Source: Deltaproteobacteria bacterium
GTDB taxonomy: Bacteria > Desulfobacterota > Desulfobacteria > Desulfobacterales > SURF-7
Assembly (NCBI GenBank): GCA_019307665.1
Contig: JAFDJC010000229.1
Location: forward strand, 1 to 5,225
DNA length: 5,225 bases
Direction of reading: 5' to 3'
The notes beneath the pieces are model-generated. The model was not told where the DNA came from. It did no database searches and saw nothing but the letters and a program-made list of their open reading frames with translations. The position numbers and the translations under genes are program-made. This document shows positions 1-5,203 of the stretch, in pieces (position 1 is the stretch's first letter; each line of letters opens with the position of its first letter).

Positions 1-17
1 AAATATCTCATTTCTAG

Positions 18-44
18 ATGGACACTAACTAGGTGGCTGTCCAT
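18..44. repeat. 7-bp inverted repeat at the left edge
   Basis: ATGGACA (18-24) and TGTCCAT (38-44) are perfect reverse complements with a 13-nt spacer. It lies beyond the terminator of the membrane protein gene. It could be an operator or a small hairpin belonging to whatever lies to the left. No T-run makes it a terminator. Confidence 0.3.
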
Positions 45-80
45 AACAGATAAATTCCTACACCGTTATAACTCCGGCCG

Positions 81-116
81 AAAAAAAGGTATCTGGGAAT
101 ATAACTCCCCAGACAC
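81..116 (-). terminator. Rho-independent terminator after the flippase-like gene
   Basis: On the minus strand, a 9-bp stem (positions 116-108 with 97-89, one G-U pair, a GTCTGGG-type arm) closes a 10-nt loop. One C and a run of seven T (87-81) follow. It begins only 5 bp past the stop codon of the membrane protein gene at 121, exactly where an operon terminator belongs. On the plus strand the A-run precedes the stem and no T-run follows, so it should act leftward only. Confidence 0.88.
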
Positions 117-120
117 GCTT

Positions 121-1155
121 CTATATTTCCCCCGAACGCGGGCCCTCCTCGACCTCAACAGTATCTTCAGGCATTTTCAAAATAGCCGTCCCTTGAAGAT
201 GGGCGAAAAAAAGACCGACGATAAATACAGGAATAAAGCAGACGCCGTGGACCACTGTGGCAAAAGAAAGCGCCGGGCCGGCCGAAACCCCAAACATAGC
301 CAGTGTAATCTGGCAAAGATAATGATAGGTTCCCACATAGCCTGGAGAAGACGGCACGACTACAGCTATGGTGGTAATTACCAAAAGAATCAAACTTGTT
401 GACCATTCAAGGTGGTAGGTCTCTACAAAATCGAATGCGTGTAGACAAAAAAAGAAAACAAAGCCGTAGCAGATCCAAATGATAAAAGACAAAAGAGATA
501 CAGTAATATAATCAGACCAACGTTTCATGGGCAAAAGGCCTGCGAGGAATTTCTCCAACATTGCCTTTGTTTTGTGTTCAAATGGTTCAGGTAACGGTTT
601 CATAATAAAACTAATGAACTGCATTGTCGGCGATGTTGCCTTTTTAAGAAAAATCAAAAAAATTAGAAGCCCAATGGTTCCGGCAAGCATAATGTATCCG
701 CTTTCAATAACCCATTCAGGGAACGGATAAATGAACAACGCCAGTAACATCAGTGCAAGAAGTGAAAACACATCAATAATCCGCTCCACGACGATAGTCG
801 CAAAAACGGGACTCATGGAGATCTTTTGATTCTTGCCCAACACATATGCACGCAGAAACTCACCCAGGTGAGCAGGCAAGAATGTATTCGCTGCATAACC
901 AATAATGAGCGATGAAAAAAGGTCACTTATATCCAACCGCCTTATGGGATCAAGAAGATACCGCCACCGGAATGCGCGCAGAAGGTGGCTGAAAAAAATA
1001 ATTCCGGCAGCGGGCATTAGATACCAGTAATTTGCTGTTTGAAAGGCCTGCAACATTTCGGAAAAATCGACTTTTCGAAAAGCCAGGTAAATACATAATG
1101 CGCTGACAAGAATGCCTATGGATAATTTTACTTTATGCTGACTGTATACATTCAT
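121..1155 (-). CDS. Flippase-like / lysylphosphatidylglycerol synthase TM-domain integral membrane protein (UPF0104 family)
   Basis: This is a 344-residue polytopic inner-membrane protein. Hydrophobic segments lie at about residues 11-27, 44-60, 78-94, 117-142, 152-170, 217-240, 253-268 and 295-320. Family-typical motifs are visible: RAFRWRYLL (60-68), GYAANTFLPAHLGEFLRAYVL (around 86-106), ATIVVERIIDVFSLL (119-133) and VPSSPGYVGTYHYL (267-280). These match the membrane domain shared with MprF-type lysylphosphatidylglycerol synthases, without the soluble aminoacyl-transfer domain. Members often sit in envelope or glycan gene clusters and are presumed to move or modify lipids; the substrate here is unknown. 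The start is set at ATG 1155, 26 bp past the epimerase stop and just before the first membrane segment. An in-frame GTG at 1209 would overlap the epimerase gene and add 18 residues; it has a weak AAGG upstream. ATG 1155 itself has only a weak AAAGAA upstream, so the start is not certain. The C-terminal tail is acidic. It is probably co-transcribed with the epimerase. Confidence 0.88.
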   Translation of the reverse strand: MNVYSQHKVKLSIGILVSALCIYLAFRKVDFSEMLQAFQTANYWYLMPAAGIIFFSHLLRAFRWRYLLDPIRRLDISDLFSSLIIGYAANTFLPAHLGEFLRAYVLGKNQKISMSPVFATIVVERIIDVFSLLALMLLALFIYPFPEWVIESGYIMLAGTIGLLIFLIFLKKATSPTMQFISFIMKPLPEPFEHKTKAMLEKFLAGLLPMKRWSDYITVSLLSFIIWICYGFVFFFCLHAFDFVETYHLEWSTSLILLVITTIAVVVPSSPGYVGTYHYLCQITLAMFGVSAGPALSFATVVHGVCFIPVFIVGLFFAHLQGTAILKMPEDTVEVEEGPRSGEI

Positions 1156-1181
1156 GTTCTTTGTCAAACAGGAAGGGGAAT

Positions 1182-2150
1182 TTAGACCTTGTAGAAAGAC
1201 CTGTACCACTCAACAAACCTTCTAATACCTTCTTCCAGAGGGGTCTTTGGATCAAACCCAAGCAGATCCCTTGATTTCTCTATATCGGCAGACGTCTGCT
1301 TGACATCCCCGGGCTGCATTGGCATCATATTTTTTTCTGCCTTTTGACCCAATTCCTCTTCAAGAATCTGGATGAGTTTCATAAGTTGCTCTGTTTTTGA
1401 ATTGCCCAGGTTAAATACCTCATAGGGCACCGGCCTCTCAAGCGCTGCAATCGTGCCGTCAACAATATCATCAATATAAGTGAAATCCCTTTTCATGTCT
1501 CCATAGTTATACACGTTTATCGGCCTGTTATTCAGGATTGCATCAGTAAACAGGAAAAGCGCCATGTCCGGGCGTCCCCATGGTCCATAAACCGTGAAAT
1601 ACCTAAGCCCGGTACACGGGATCTGGTACAGATGACTGTATGCATGGGCAATCAATTCATTTGCCTTTTTAGTCGCGGCATAAAGCGATATGGGATTATC
1701 CACGCGGTCATCTACACTGAAAGGGACTTTTTCATTTCTCCCGTAAACAGATGAAGATGAAGCGTACACGAAATTCTCAACCCCGAATTCCCGCGCAATC
1801 TCAAGCAGGTTTAAAAAGCCTTCCAAATTGCTTTTCTGGTATGAAAACGGATCCTCCAAAGAATACCTCACACCCGCCTGAGCAGCCAGGTTGCAAATAA
1901 CATCTATCCGGTGCCGTGAAAAAATATCCTTAAGGGCCTTAAGGTCTTGAATATCTCCTTTGTAGAAAATAAATTTATCAAACGATTTCAGAACATCCAA
2001 TCTTGCCATTTTCAGATTAACATCATAATATTTGTTCAGGTTATCTACTCCGATAACGTTTCCGCCCTCTTCCAGCAGCCTTTTCGACAGACTAAACCCG
2101 ATAAACCCTGCCGATCCTGTTACGAAAACTGTTTGATTATTTTTTTCCAT
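1182..2150 (-). CDS. NAD-dependent epimerase, probable UDP-glucuronate 4-epimerase (CapI/LspL-like SDR)
   Basis: This 322-residue cytosolic extended short-chain dehydrogenase/reductase probably interconverts UDP-glucuronate and UDP-galacturonate for surface polysaccharide or LPS. The Rossmann motif TGSAGFIG is at residues 11-18. NLAAQAGVRYSLEDP lies at about 87-101, the catalytic serine region SSSSVYG at 131-137, and the catalytic pair Y157 and K161 in YAATK. GLRYFTVYGPWGRPDMA (181-197), RDFTYIDDIVDG (221-232) and QPGDVKQTSADI (279-290) are the combination seen in UDP-glucuronate 4-epimerases rather than GalE. The exact substrate remains an inference. The start at ATG 2150 puts the Rossmann fold ten residues in, as is normal. 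The frame stays open to 2216, but that would place the start inside the groEL terminator hairpin. ATG 2165 is another possibility. No clear Shine-Dalgarno precedes either ATG. A seven-A run covers codons 2-4. The length is close to the usual 320-340 residues. Confidence 0.9.
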   Translation of the reverse strand: MEKNNQTVFVTGSAGFIGFSLSKRLLEEGGNVIGVDNLNKYYDVNLKMARLDVLKSFDKFIFYKGDIQDLKALKDIFSRHRIDVICNLAAQAGVRYSLEDPFSYQKSNLEGFLNLLEIAREFGVENFVYASSSSVYGRNEKVPFSVDDRVDNPISLYAATKKANELIAHAYSHLYQIPCTGLRYFTVYGPWGRPDMALFLFTDAILNNRPINVYNYGDMKRDFTYIDDIVDGTIAALERPVPYEVFNLGNSKTEQLMKLIQILEEELGQKAEKNMMPMQPGDVKQTSADIEKSRDLLGFDPKTPLEEGIRRFVEWYRSFYKV

Positions 2151-2187
2151 GAGAGTTAATACCATTGATGTTAGGGTAAAGTGAGGC

Positions 2188-2240
2188 AAAAAAAAGATTG
2201 TATCCGGTCGGAGCAAAACTCATTTCCGGATACAATCTTT
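2188..2240 (-). terminator. Strong Rho-independent terminator after groEL
   Basis: A perfect 15-bp inverted repeat (2226-2240 with 2193-2207, arm AAAGATTGTATCCGG) encloses an 18-nt loop. On the minus strand the second arm runs straight into eight T (2195-2188). The loop contains a further 3-bp GAG/CTC pairing. It lies 63 bp past the groEL stop and 37 bp before the epimerase start, so it separates the chaperonin operon from the sugar-epimerase unit. On the plus strand only TTT follows the stem, so it should work mainly leftward. Confidence 0.94.
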
Positions 2241-2257
2241 AAGGCAGGTTAATATAC

Positions 2258-2271
2258 CGGGACAATTCCCG
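2258..2271 (-). other. Small hairpin in the groEL 3' untranslated region
   Basis: CGGGA and TCCCG arms (5 bp, 4-nt loop) form a compact hairpin between the groEL stop codon and the main terminator. No T-run follows, so it is not itself an intrinsic terminator. It could protect the 3' end of the groESL message or be incidental. Confidence 0.4.
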
Positions 2272-2303
2272 TCACACTTTTTTGTCATACAGGGCCGAAC
2301 ATA

Positions 2304-3959
2304 TTACATCATTCCGCCCATTCCGCCCATTCCGCCCATTCCGCCCGGGGGCATTGCGGGCATCCCCCCTGCATTGCTTTCTTCCGGTTTCTCTGCTATC
2401 ATGGCCTGTGTCGTCAGGAGAAGCGCGGCAACCGATGATGCGTTCTGCAGGGCAAATCTGGTCACCTTCGCAGGATCAATAACGCCGGCCTTCATCAGAT
2501 CCTCATATTTATCTGTTTCTGCGTTATAACCAAAAGCGCCTTCTCCATCTTTGACTTTTGCCACAACCACAGAACCTTCCGCTCCGGCATTGTTTGCAAT
2601 CTGCCGCACCGGCTCTTCCAATGCCCTCATGACCAGGTCGACACCGGCCTTTTCTTCACCCTTTGCTTTTGCCCTTATTTTTTCCACCGCAGAAATAGTC
2701 CTCACAAGAGCGACTCCACCTCCGGGGACAACCCCCTCTTCCACTGCGGCCCTTGTGGCATTCAGGGCATCCTCAACCCTCGCCTTTTTCTCTTTCATTT
2801 CAATTTCTGTGGCTGCACCAACATTGATCACAGCCACACCACCAATCAGTTTCGCCAACCGTTCCTGCAGCTTTTCGCGATCATAATCAGAAGAGGTGTC
2901 ATCGACCTGTGCCCGAATCTGTTTCACTCGGCCTTCCAGATCGGCCCGGTTGCCGCCGCCATCGACGATTGTGGTATTGTCTTTGTCGATATTGATTGTC
3001 TTGGCTGTTCCAAGGTCGTTCAGTGTAATATTTTCCAGTTTCAGGCCAAGGTCCTCAGCCATCACCTGACCGCCCGTAAGAATGGCAATGTCTTCCAGCA
3101 TCGCCTTTCTCCGGTCGCCGAAACCGGGTGCTTTGACAGCAGCTACGCTGAGTGTCCCTCTAAGCTTGTTGACAACCAGCGTGGCAAGCGCTTCGCCATC
3201 CACATCTTCAGAAACGATCAGGAGAGGCTTGCCCAGCTTGGCGATCTGCTCGAGAATGGGGACCAGATCTTTCATGGTGCTGATTTTCTTTTCATGAAGC
3301 AAAATGTAGGGATCGGACATGTTGACTTCCATCTTCTCAGCATCGGTTACAAAATAAGGGGAAAGATACCCACGATCAAATTGCATTCCCTCCACAACCT
3401 CAAGTGTGGTGTCCATGCTCTTGGCTTCTTCCACCGTAATGACGCCCTCTTTGCCGACCTTGTTCATGGACTCTGCAATAATATTGCCGATGGTCTCATC
3501 ATTGTTGGCTGAGATAGATCCCACCTGGGCGATTTCAGCCTGGTCTTTTGTCGGTTTTGCGATACCTTCAAGTTCCTTGATGGAAGCGTCCACACCTTTT
3601 TCTATGCCTCGTTTAATGGCCATGGGATTTACACCGGCCGCAACCAGTTTGCTGCCTTCTCTGTAAATGGCCTGCGCCAGGATCGTTGCCGTGGTTGTCC
3701 CGTCTCCAGCCACGTCAGATGTCTTGGATGCCACTTCTTTGACCATCTGTGCGCCCATGTTCTCAAACTTATCTTCCAGATCAATTTCTTTAGCCACGGT
3801 TACGCCGTCTTTTGTAATGGTTGGAGCGCCAAAGGACTTATCCAAAATAACATTTCTTCCTTTAGGACCCAGTGTGATTTTCACCGCATCGGCAAGGGTG
3901 TTTACTCCTCTGAGCATCAACTCCCTGGCCTTTGCGTCATATTTAATCTCTTTTGCCAT
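2304..3959 (-). CDS. groEL: Chaperonin GroEL (Hsp60, 60 kDa subunit)
   Basis: This 551-residue group I chaperonin forms the double-ring barrel that folds proteins with ATP and the GroES lid in the cytosol. The equatorial nucleotide-binding site is intact: LGPKGRNV at 30-37 and GDGTTT at 85-90 (D86). The signature AAVEEGVVPGGG lies at 404-415. The hydrolysis aspartate is D397 in VEDALNATR, matching D398 of Escherichia coli. The apical and intermediate domains are full length. The tail is the classic flexible Gly-Gly-Met series (PPGGMGGMGGMGGMM). ATG 3959 follows AAGGAGG (3975-3969) by 9 nt, a near-ideal ribosome binding site. The gene starts 36 bp after the groES stop, so the two form one operon, closed by the terminator at 2188-2240. 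No truncation, frameshift or missing key residue was seen. Confidence 0.99.
   Translation of the reverse strand: MAKEIKYDAKARELMLRGVNTLADAVKITLGPKGRNVILDKSFGAPTITKDGVTVAKEIDLEDKFENMGAQMVKEVASKTSDVAGDGTTTATILAQAIYREGSKLVAAGVNPMAIKRGIEKGVDASIKELEGIAKPTKDQAEIAQVGSISANNDETIGNIIAESMNKVGKEGVITVEEAKSMDTTLEVVEGMQFDRGYLSPYFVTDAEKMEVNMSDPYILLHEKKISTMKDLVPILEQIAKLGKPLLIVSEDVDGEALATLVVNKLRGTLSVAAVKAPGFGDRRKAMLEDIAILTGGQVMAEDLGLKLENITLNDLGTAKTINIDKDNTTIVDGGGNRADLEGRVKQIRAQVDDTSSDYDREKLQERLAKLIGGVAVINVGAATEIEMKEKKARVEDALNATRAAVEEGVVPGGGVALVRTISAVEKIRAKAKGEEKAGVDLVMRALEEPVRQIANNAGAEGSVVVAKVKDGEGAFGYNAETDKYEDLMKAGVIDPAKVTRFALQNASSVAALLLTTQAMIAEKPEESNAGGMPAMPPGGMGGMGGMGGMM
2311..2346 (-). repeat. Four perfect 9-bp tandem repeats encoding the GroEL GGM tail
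   Basis: The plus-strand unit ATTCCGCCC occurs four times with no mismatch; on the coding strand it reads as Gly-Gly-Met codons GGC GGA ATG. Gly-Gly-Met tails are usual in GroEL. Exact identity at the nucleotide level makes this a possible site of slippage, where whole units could be gained or lost without changing frame. Confidence 0.9.
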
Positions 3960-3968
3960 ATTTAACGT

Positions 3969-3975
3969 CCTCCTT
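3969..3975 (-). promoter_or_regulatory. groEL: groEL ribosome binding site
   Basis: AAGGAGG on the minus strand, 9 nt before ATG 3959 in the 36-bp groES-groEL gap. It is a near-perfect match to the 16S rRNA tail. It fixes the groEL start and suggests strong independent initiation on the second cistron. Confidence 0.85.
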
Positions 3976-3995
3976 CAGATTTCTATGGTAAGGGG

Positions 3996-4283
3996 CTATC
4001 CTACAATAGCGATAATATCATCTTCTCTCATAATCAGGTGTTCTTCGCCATCTATCTTGATTTCTGTTCCCGCATACTTTCCAAACAGGACCTTGTCTCC
4101 CTTTTTTACTTCAAGGGGCTGCCTGCTCCCATCTTCCAGGACCTTTCCATTTCCCACAGCAACGATCTTACCCTCTGCGGGCTTTTCTTTTGCTGAATCA
4201 GGGATGATGATACCGCCTTTTGTTGTTTCTTCGTCTTCTATCCTTTTAACGATGACCCGGTCATGCAATGGTTTAATCTTCAT
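3996..4283 (-). CDS. groES: Co-chaperonin GroES (Hsp10)
   Basis: This 95-residue subunit forms the heptameric lid that closes the GroEL cavity. It opens with MKIKPLHDRVIVKR, the usual family N-terminus. The mobile loop that touches GroEL spans about residues 18-35, with the GGIII anchor at 23-27. The second half contains KKGDKVLFGKYAGTEI and ends in DDIIAIVG. The length is typical of 94-97-residue family members. The start is ATG 4283, 9 nt after GGAGGAG (4299-4293). A longer frame using TTG at 4301 would add six residues, MEEIFK, but these codons are the Shine-Dalgarno itself, so that start is rejected. The gene leads the groES-groEL operon. Its ribosome binding site can be hidden in a leader hairpin. 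Confidence 0.98.
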   Translation of the reverse strand: MKIKPLHDRVIVKRIEDEETTKGGIIIPDSAKEKPAEGKIVAVGNGKVLEDGSRQPLEVKKGDKVLFGKYAGTEIKIDGEEHLIMREDDIIAIVG

Positions 4284-4290
4284 CTTAAAT

Positions 4291-4346
4291 ATCTCCTCCA
4301 AAGTATGAAAAATTTGTGGCTAAACATCATTAGACTTTAAAAAGAT
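4291..4346 (-). promoter_or_regulatory. Candidate FourU-like RNA thermometer hairpin in the groES leader
   Basis: Read as RNA on the minus strand, AUCUUUUUAAAGU (4346-4334) can pair with ACUUUGGAGGAGAU (4304-4291). This gives 13 base pairs, three of them G-U, with a single bulged G at 4299. The second arm contains the groES Shine-Dalgarno GGAGGAG, which would be occluded, and the U-run faces it as in FourU thermometers. Inside the loop, AUGA (4330-4327) can also pair with UCAU (4308-4305). The helix is mostly A-U and G-U, so it should melt on warming. The start codon lies 7 nt beyond the helix. The pairing was worked out by hand; no folding energy was computed and function is inferred. Confidence 0.5.
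4293..4299 (-). promoter_or_regulatory. groES: groES ribosome binding site
   Basis: GGAGGAG on the minus strand, 9 nt before ATG 4283. It decides the start: the upstream in-frame TTG (4301-4299) overlaps this motif and cannot use it. The motif lies in the 3' arm of the leader hairpin. Confidence 0.85.
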
Positions 4347-4352
4347 CTGATC

Positions 4353-4360
4353 TCACCTCC
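4353..4360 (-). promoter_or_regulatory. Second Shine-Dalgarno-like motif without a well-placed start codon
   Basis: GGAGGTGA, preceded by AA, is a very strong match to the 16S rRNA tail. It sits just 5' of the groES leader hairpin. No ATG, GTG or TTG lies 5-12 nt downstream; the nearest is ATG 4330, 22 nt away. It could be a ribosome standby site, serve a short leader peptide, or be the remnant of an upstream gene. It also lies only a few bases after an AT-rich TATAAAAT motif, so it could instead be the extreme 5' end of a short transcript. Confidence 0.4.
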
Positions 4361-4366
4361 TTATAT

Positions 4367-4396
4367 TTTATAGAATATTTAAACCCTTTTGATTCA
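4367..4396 (-). promoter_or_regulatory. Possible proximal groES promoter (weak)
   Basis: TATAAA (4372-4367) within an AT-rich stretch is a good -10 candidate. The best -35 is only TGAATC (4396-4391) at 18 nt. A transcript from here would start near 4360 and consist almost entirely of the hairpin-forming leader. It does not match the CTTGAA / CCCCAT pattern of sigma32 promoters. Confidence 0.25.
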
Positions 4397-4533
4397 CGCA
4401 GGGCATTTAGCGGCTGTCGCGGAGCAATATCCTTTGGGAACTGATTGGGTTTTAACGCTTGACTATTGATACGAATATTACCCTGAAACAAATTATTGCC
4501 GATTCATCTCCGATAACGGTCTTCATGAACCCC

Positions 4534-4563
4534 CTTTAAAAAGCGCCTTCACATTTTTTAAAG
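4534..4563. repeat. AT-rich 9-bp inverted repeat upstream of groES
   Basis: CTTTAAAAA (4534-4542) and TTTTTAAAG (4555-4563) are perfect reverse complements around a 12-nt spacer. It lies in the transcribed leader if the distal promoter is used. It is too AT-rich to be a strong terminator in either direction. It might be a protein site or chance in AT-rich sequence. Confidence 0.35.
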
Positions 4564-4612
4564 CCTTAAACTCACGCTCTTTTAGCAAAGGTGACTCACA
4601 AAATTTAACGTA

Positions 4613-4640
4613 AAAATAACAACAAGCTATCAAATGTCAA
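4613..4640 (-). promoter_or_regulatory. Probable sigma70-type promoter driving groESL
   Basis: A perfect TTGACA -35 (4640-4635) is separated by 16 nt from TATTTT (4618-4613). Transcription would begin near 4606 and give a leader of about 320 nt before groES. There is no other leftward gene between it and groES. The -35 is followed by an AT-rich spacer and discriminator. This is a housekeeping-type site, not a sigma32 site. Confidence 0.5.
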
Positions 4641-4834
4641 GGGGCACAGCTAAAAAACATCAAGACGCAGCAAGGCATATCAAAATCAAAGGTCGAGGTC
4701 AAGCAGTTCCCTCATGGGACTTCATCCTAATCTGCGATCCAACAGGAATATCCTCACACAAAAGTAAAGAATTAACCCTTAACGTATTCCGATTGCAAAA
4801 TGAAACGGATTTCTATAAAATTAGTAACTACCCA

Positions 4835-4869
4835 GGTTCAGGGTTCAAGGTTCACGGTTCACGGTTAAA
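4835..4869 (+). repeat. Five degenerate 7-bp tandem repeats (GGTTCAN)
   Basis: Successive units are GGTTCAG, GGTTCAA, GGTTCAC, GGTTCAC and GGTTAAA with no spacers. The array lies inside the left arm of the inverted-repeat element. The right arm carries a shorter version, so the arms may have diverged by gain or loss of units. It is far too short and unspaced for a CRISPR array. Confidence 0.75.
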
Positions 4870-5027
4870 CCCAATTTTATCGGGATTTTCTTCATGTTTC
4901 CAGAGCGACATAGCGTGTTCCTTGGCGCTTGGTGTGCAAAACCGTTTAGTATATCAAAAAACCGGATGAACAAGGTATTTGTCTAAAGAATAGAGGCCTT
5001 CCTTCATTGCTTTTAACCTTGACTGTC

Positions 5028-5070
5028 GGAGCGAAGCGTAGATCCCGTCTGAAGCGAAGCGAAAGCGGGA
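5028..5070 (+). repeat. GCGAAGCG-rich repeat with a TCCCG/CGGGA hairpin
   Basis: GGAGCGAAGCG (5028-5038) is echoed by GAAGCGAAGCGAAAGCG (5051-5067). TCCCG (5043-5047) pairs with CGGGA (5066-5070) and encloses the second copy. The stretch adjoins the right arm of the inverted-repeat element and is richer in G and C than its surroundings, so it is probably part of the same element. Confidence 0.5.
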
Positions 5071-5203
5071 AACCGTGAACCTTATAACCTGAGTAGTTGC
5101 TAAAATTAAAGATATAATTCAGCATCGATTCACCAAATCAGCAACGCCGGGAGTCGACCACTGATTACTGAATACACAGACTGTTCAGCGGAGTATAAAT
5201 TAA

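Larger units (their letters stand above)
4821..5103. repeat. Candidate MITE-like or dispersed repeat element with imperfect terminal inverted repeats
   Basis: The left end TTAGTAACTACCCAGGTT (4821-4838) matches the reverse complement of 5086-5103 at 16 of 18 positions. After an extra 8 nt on the left and 2 nt on the right, AAGGTTCACGGTT (4847-4859) matches the reverse complement of 5071-5083 exactly. The two arms bound a 283-bp segment with no transposase frame. AAAATTA occurs directly at both edges (4817-4823 and 5102-5108) and could be a target duplication, though it overlaps the arms and is low in complexity. The interior near the right arm holds GCGAAGCG repeats and a TCCCG/CGGGA hairpin. 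A non-autonomous transposon derivative or a genome-wide structured repeat would fit. Confidence 0.55.
4284..5203. other. Long intergenic region upstream of groES without a supported gene
   Basis: About 920 bp lie between groES and the possible rightward gene at 5204. The region holds the groES leader structure, two promoter candidates, an AT-rich inverted repeat and the 283-bp inverted-repeat element. A 111-codon open frame on the plus strand (4634-4969) crosses the repeat element and has no ribosome binding site or recognisable motif, so it is not called. From about 4641 to 4820, and from 5104 to 5185, I see nothing I can name. No tRNA or rRNA was recognised. Confidence 0.6.

Noticed and set aside
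1156..1209. Longer membrane protein starting at GTG 1209
   Set aside because: It would overlap the end of the epimerase gene and adds a non-family segment; ATG 1155 sits just before the first membrane helix. Not fully excluded because a weak AAGG precedes the GTG.
2151..2216. Longer epimerase N-terminus up to 2216
   Set aside because: The extra 22 residues would be encoded by the arm and T-run of the groEL terminator and are not part of the Rossmann fold.
2551..2886. 111-codon plus-strand open frame opposite groEL
   Set aside because: Antisense shadow of groEL with low-complexity Ala/Ser/Thr content and no ribosome binding site.
3996..4301. 101-residue version of GroES starting at TTG 4301
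   Set aside because: The added codons are the Shine-Dalgarno of the real start, and GroES proteins begin at MKIKPLHDR.
3667..4308. 213-codon plus-strand open frame opposite groES and groEL
   Set aside because: It lies entirely antisense to two highly conserved chaperonin genes and its Ser/Thr/Pro-rich translation is typical of a shadow frame.
4534..4563. AT-rich inverted repeat as a terminator for an upstream leftward gene
   Set aside because: There is no supported leftward gene upstream, the stem is almost all A-T, and no T-run follows the second arm beyond the stem.
4568..4600. Repeated ACTCAC motifs and TTTTAGCAAAG as a CIRCE operator
   Set aside because: The motifs are direct rather than inverted and do not match the TTAGCACTC / GAGTGCTAA arms. 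GTGACTCAC is only a 4-bp palindrome.
4835..4869. Short tandem repeats as a CRISPR array
   Set aside because: Units are 7 bp, contiguous, with no spacers, and there are no cas genes.
4634..4969. 111-codon plus-strand open frame upstream of groES
   Set aside because: No Shine-Dalgarno, no recognisable motif, and its second half is translated from the heptamer repeats and left arm of the inverted-repeat element. Its ATG also overlaps the -35 region of the leftward promoter. Most likely non-coding.
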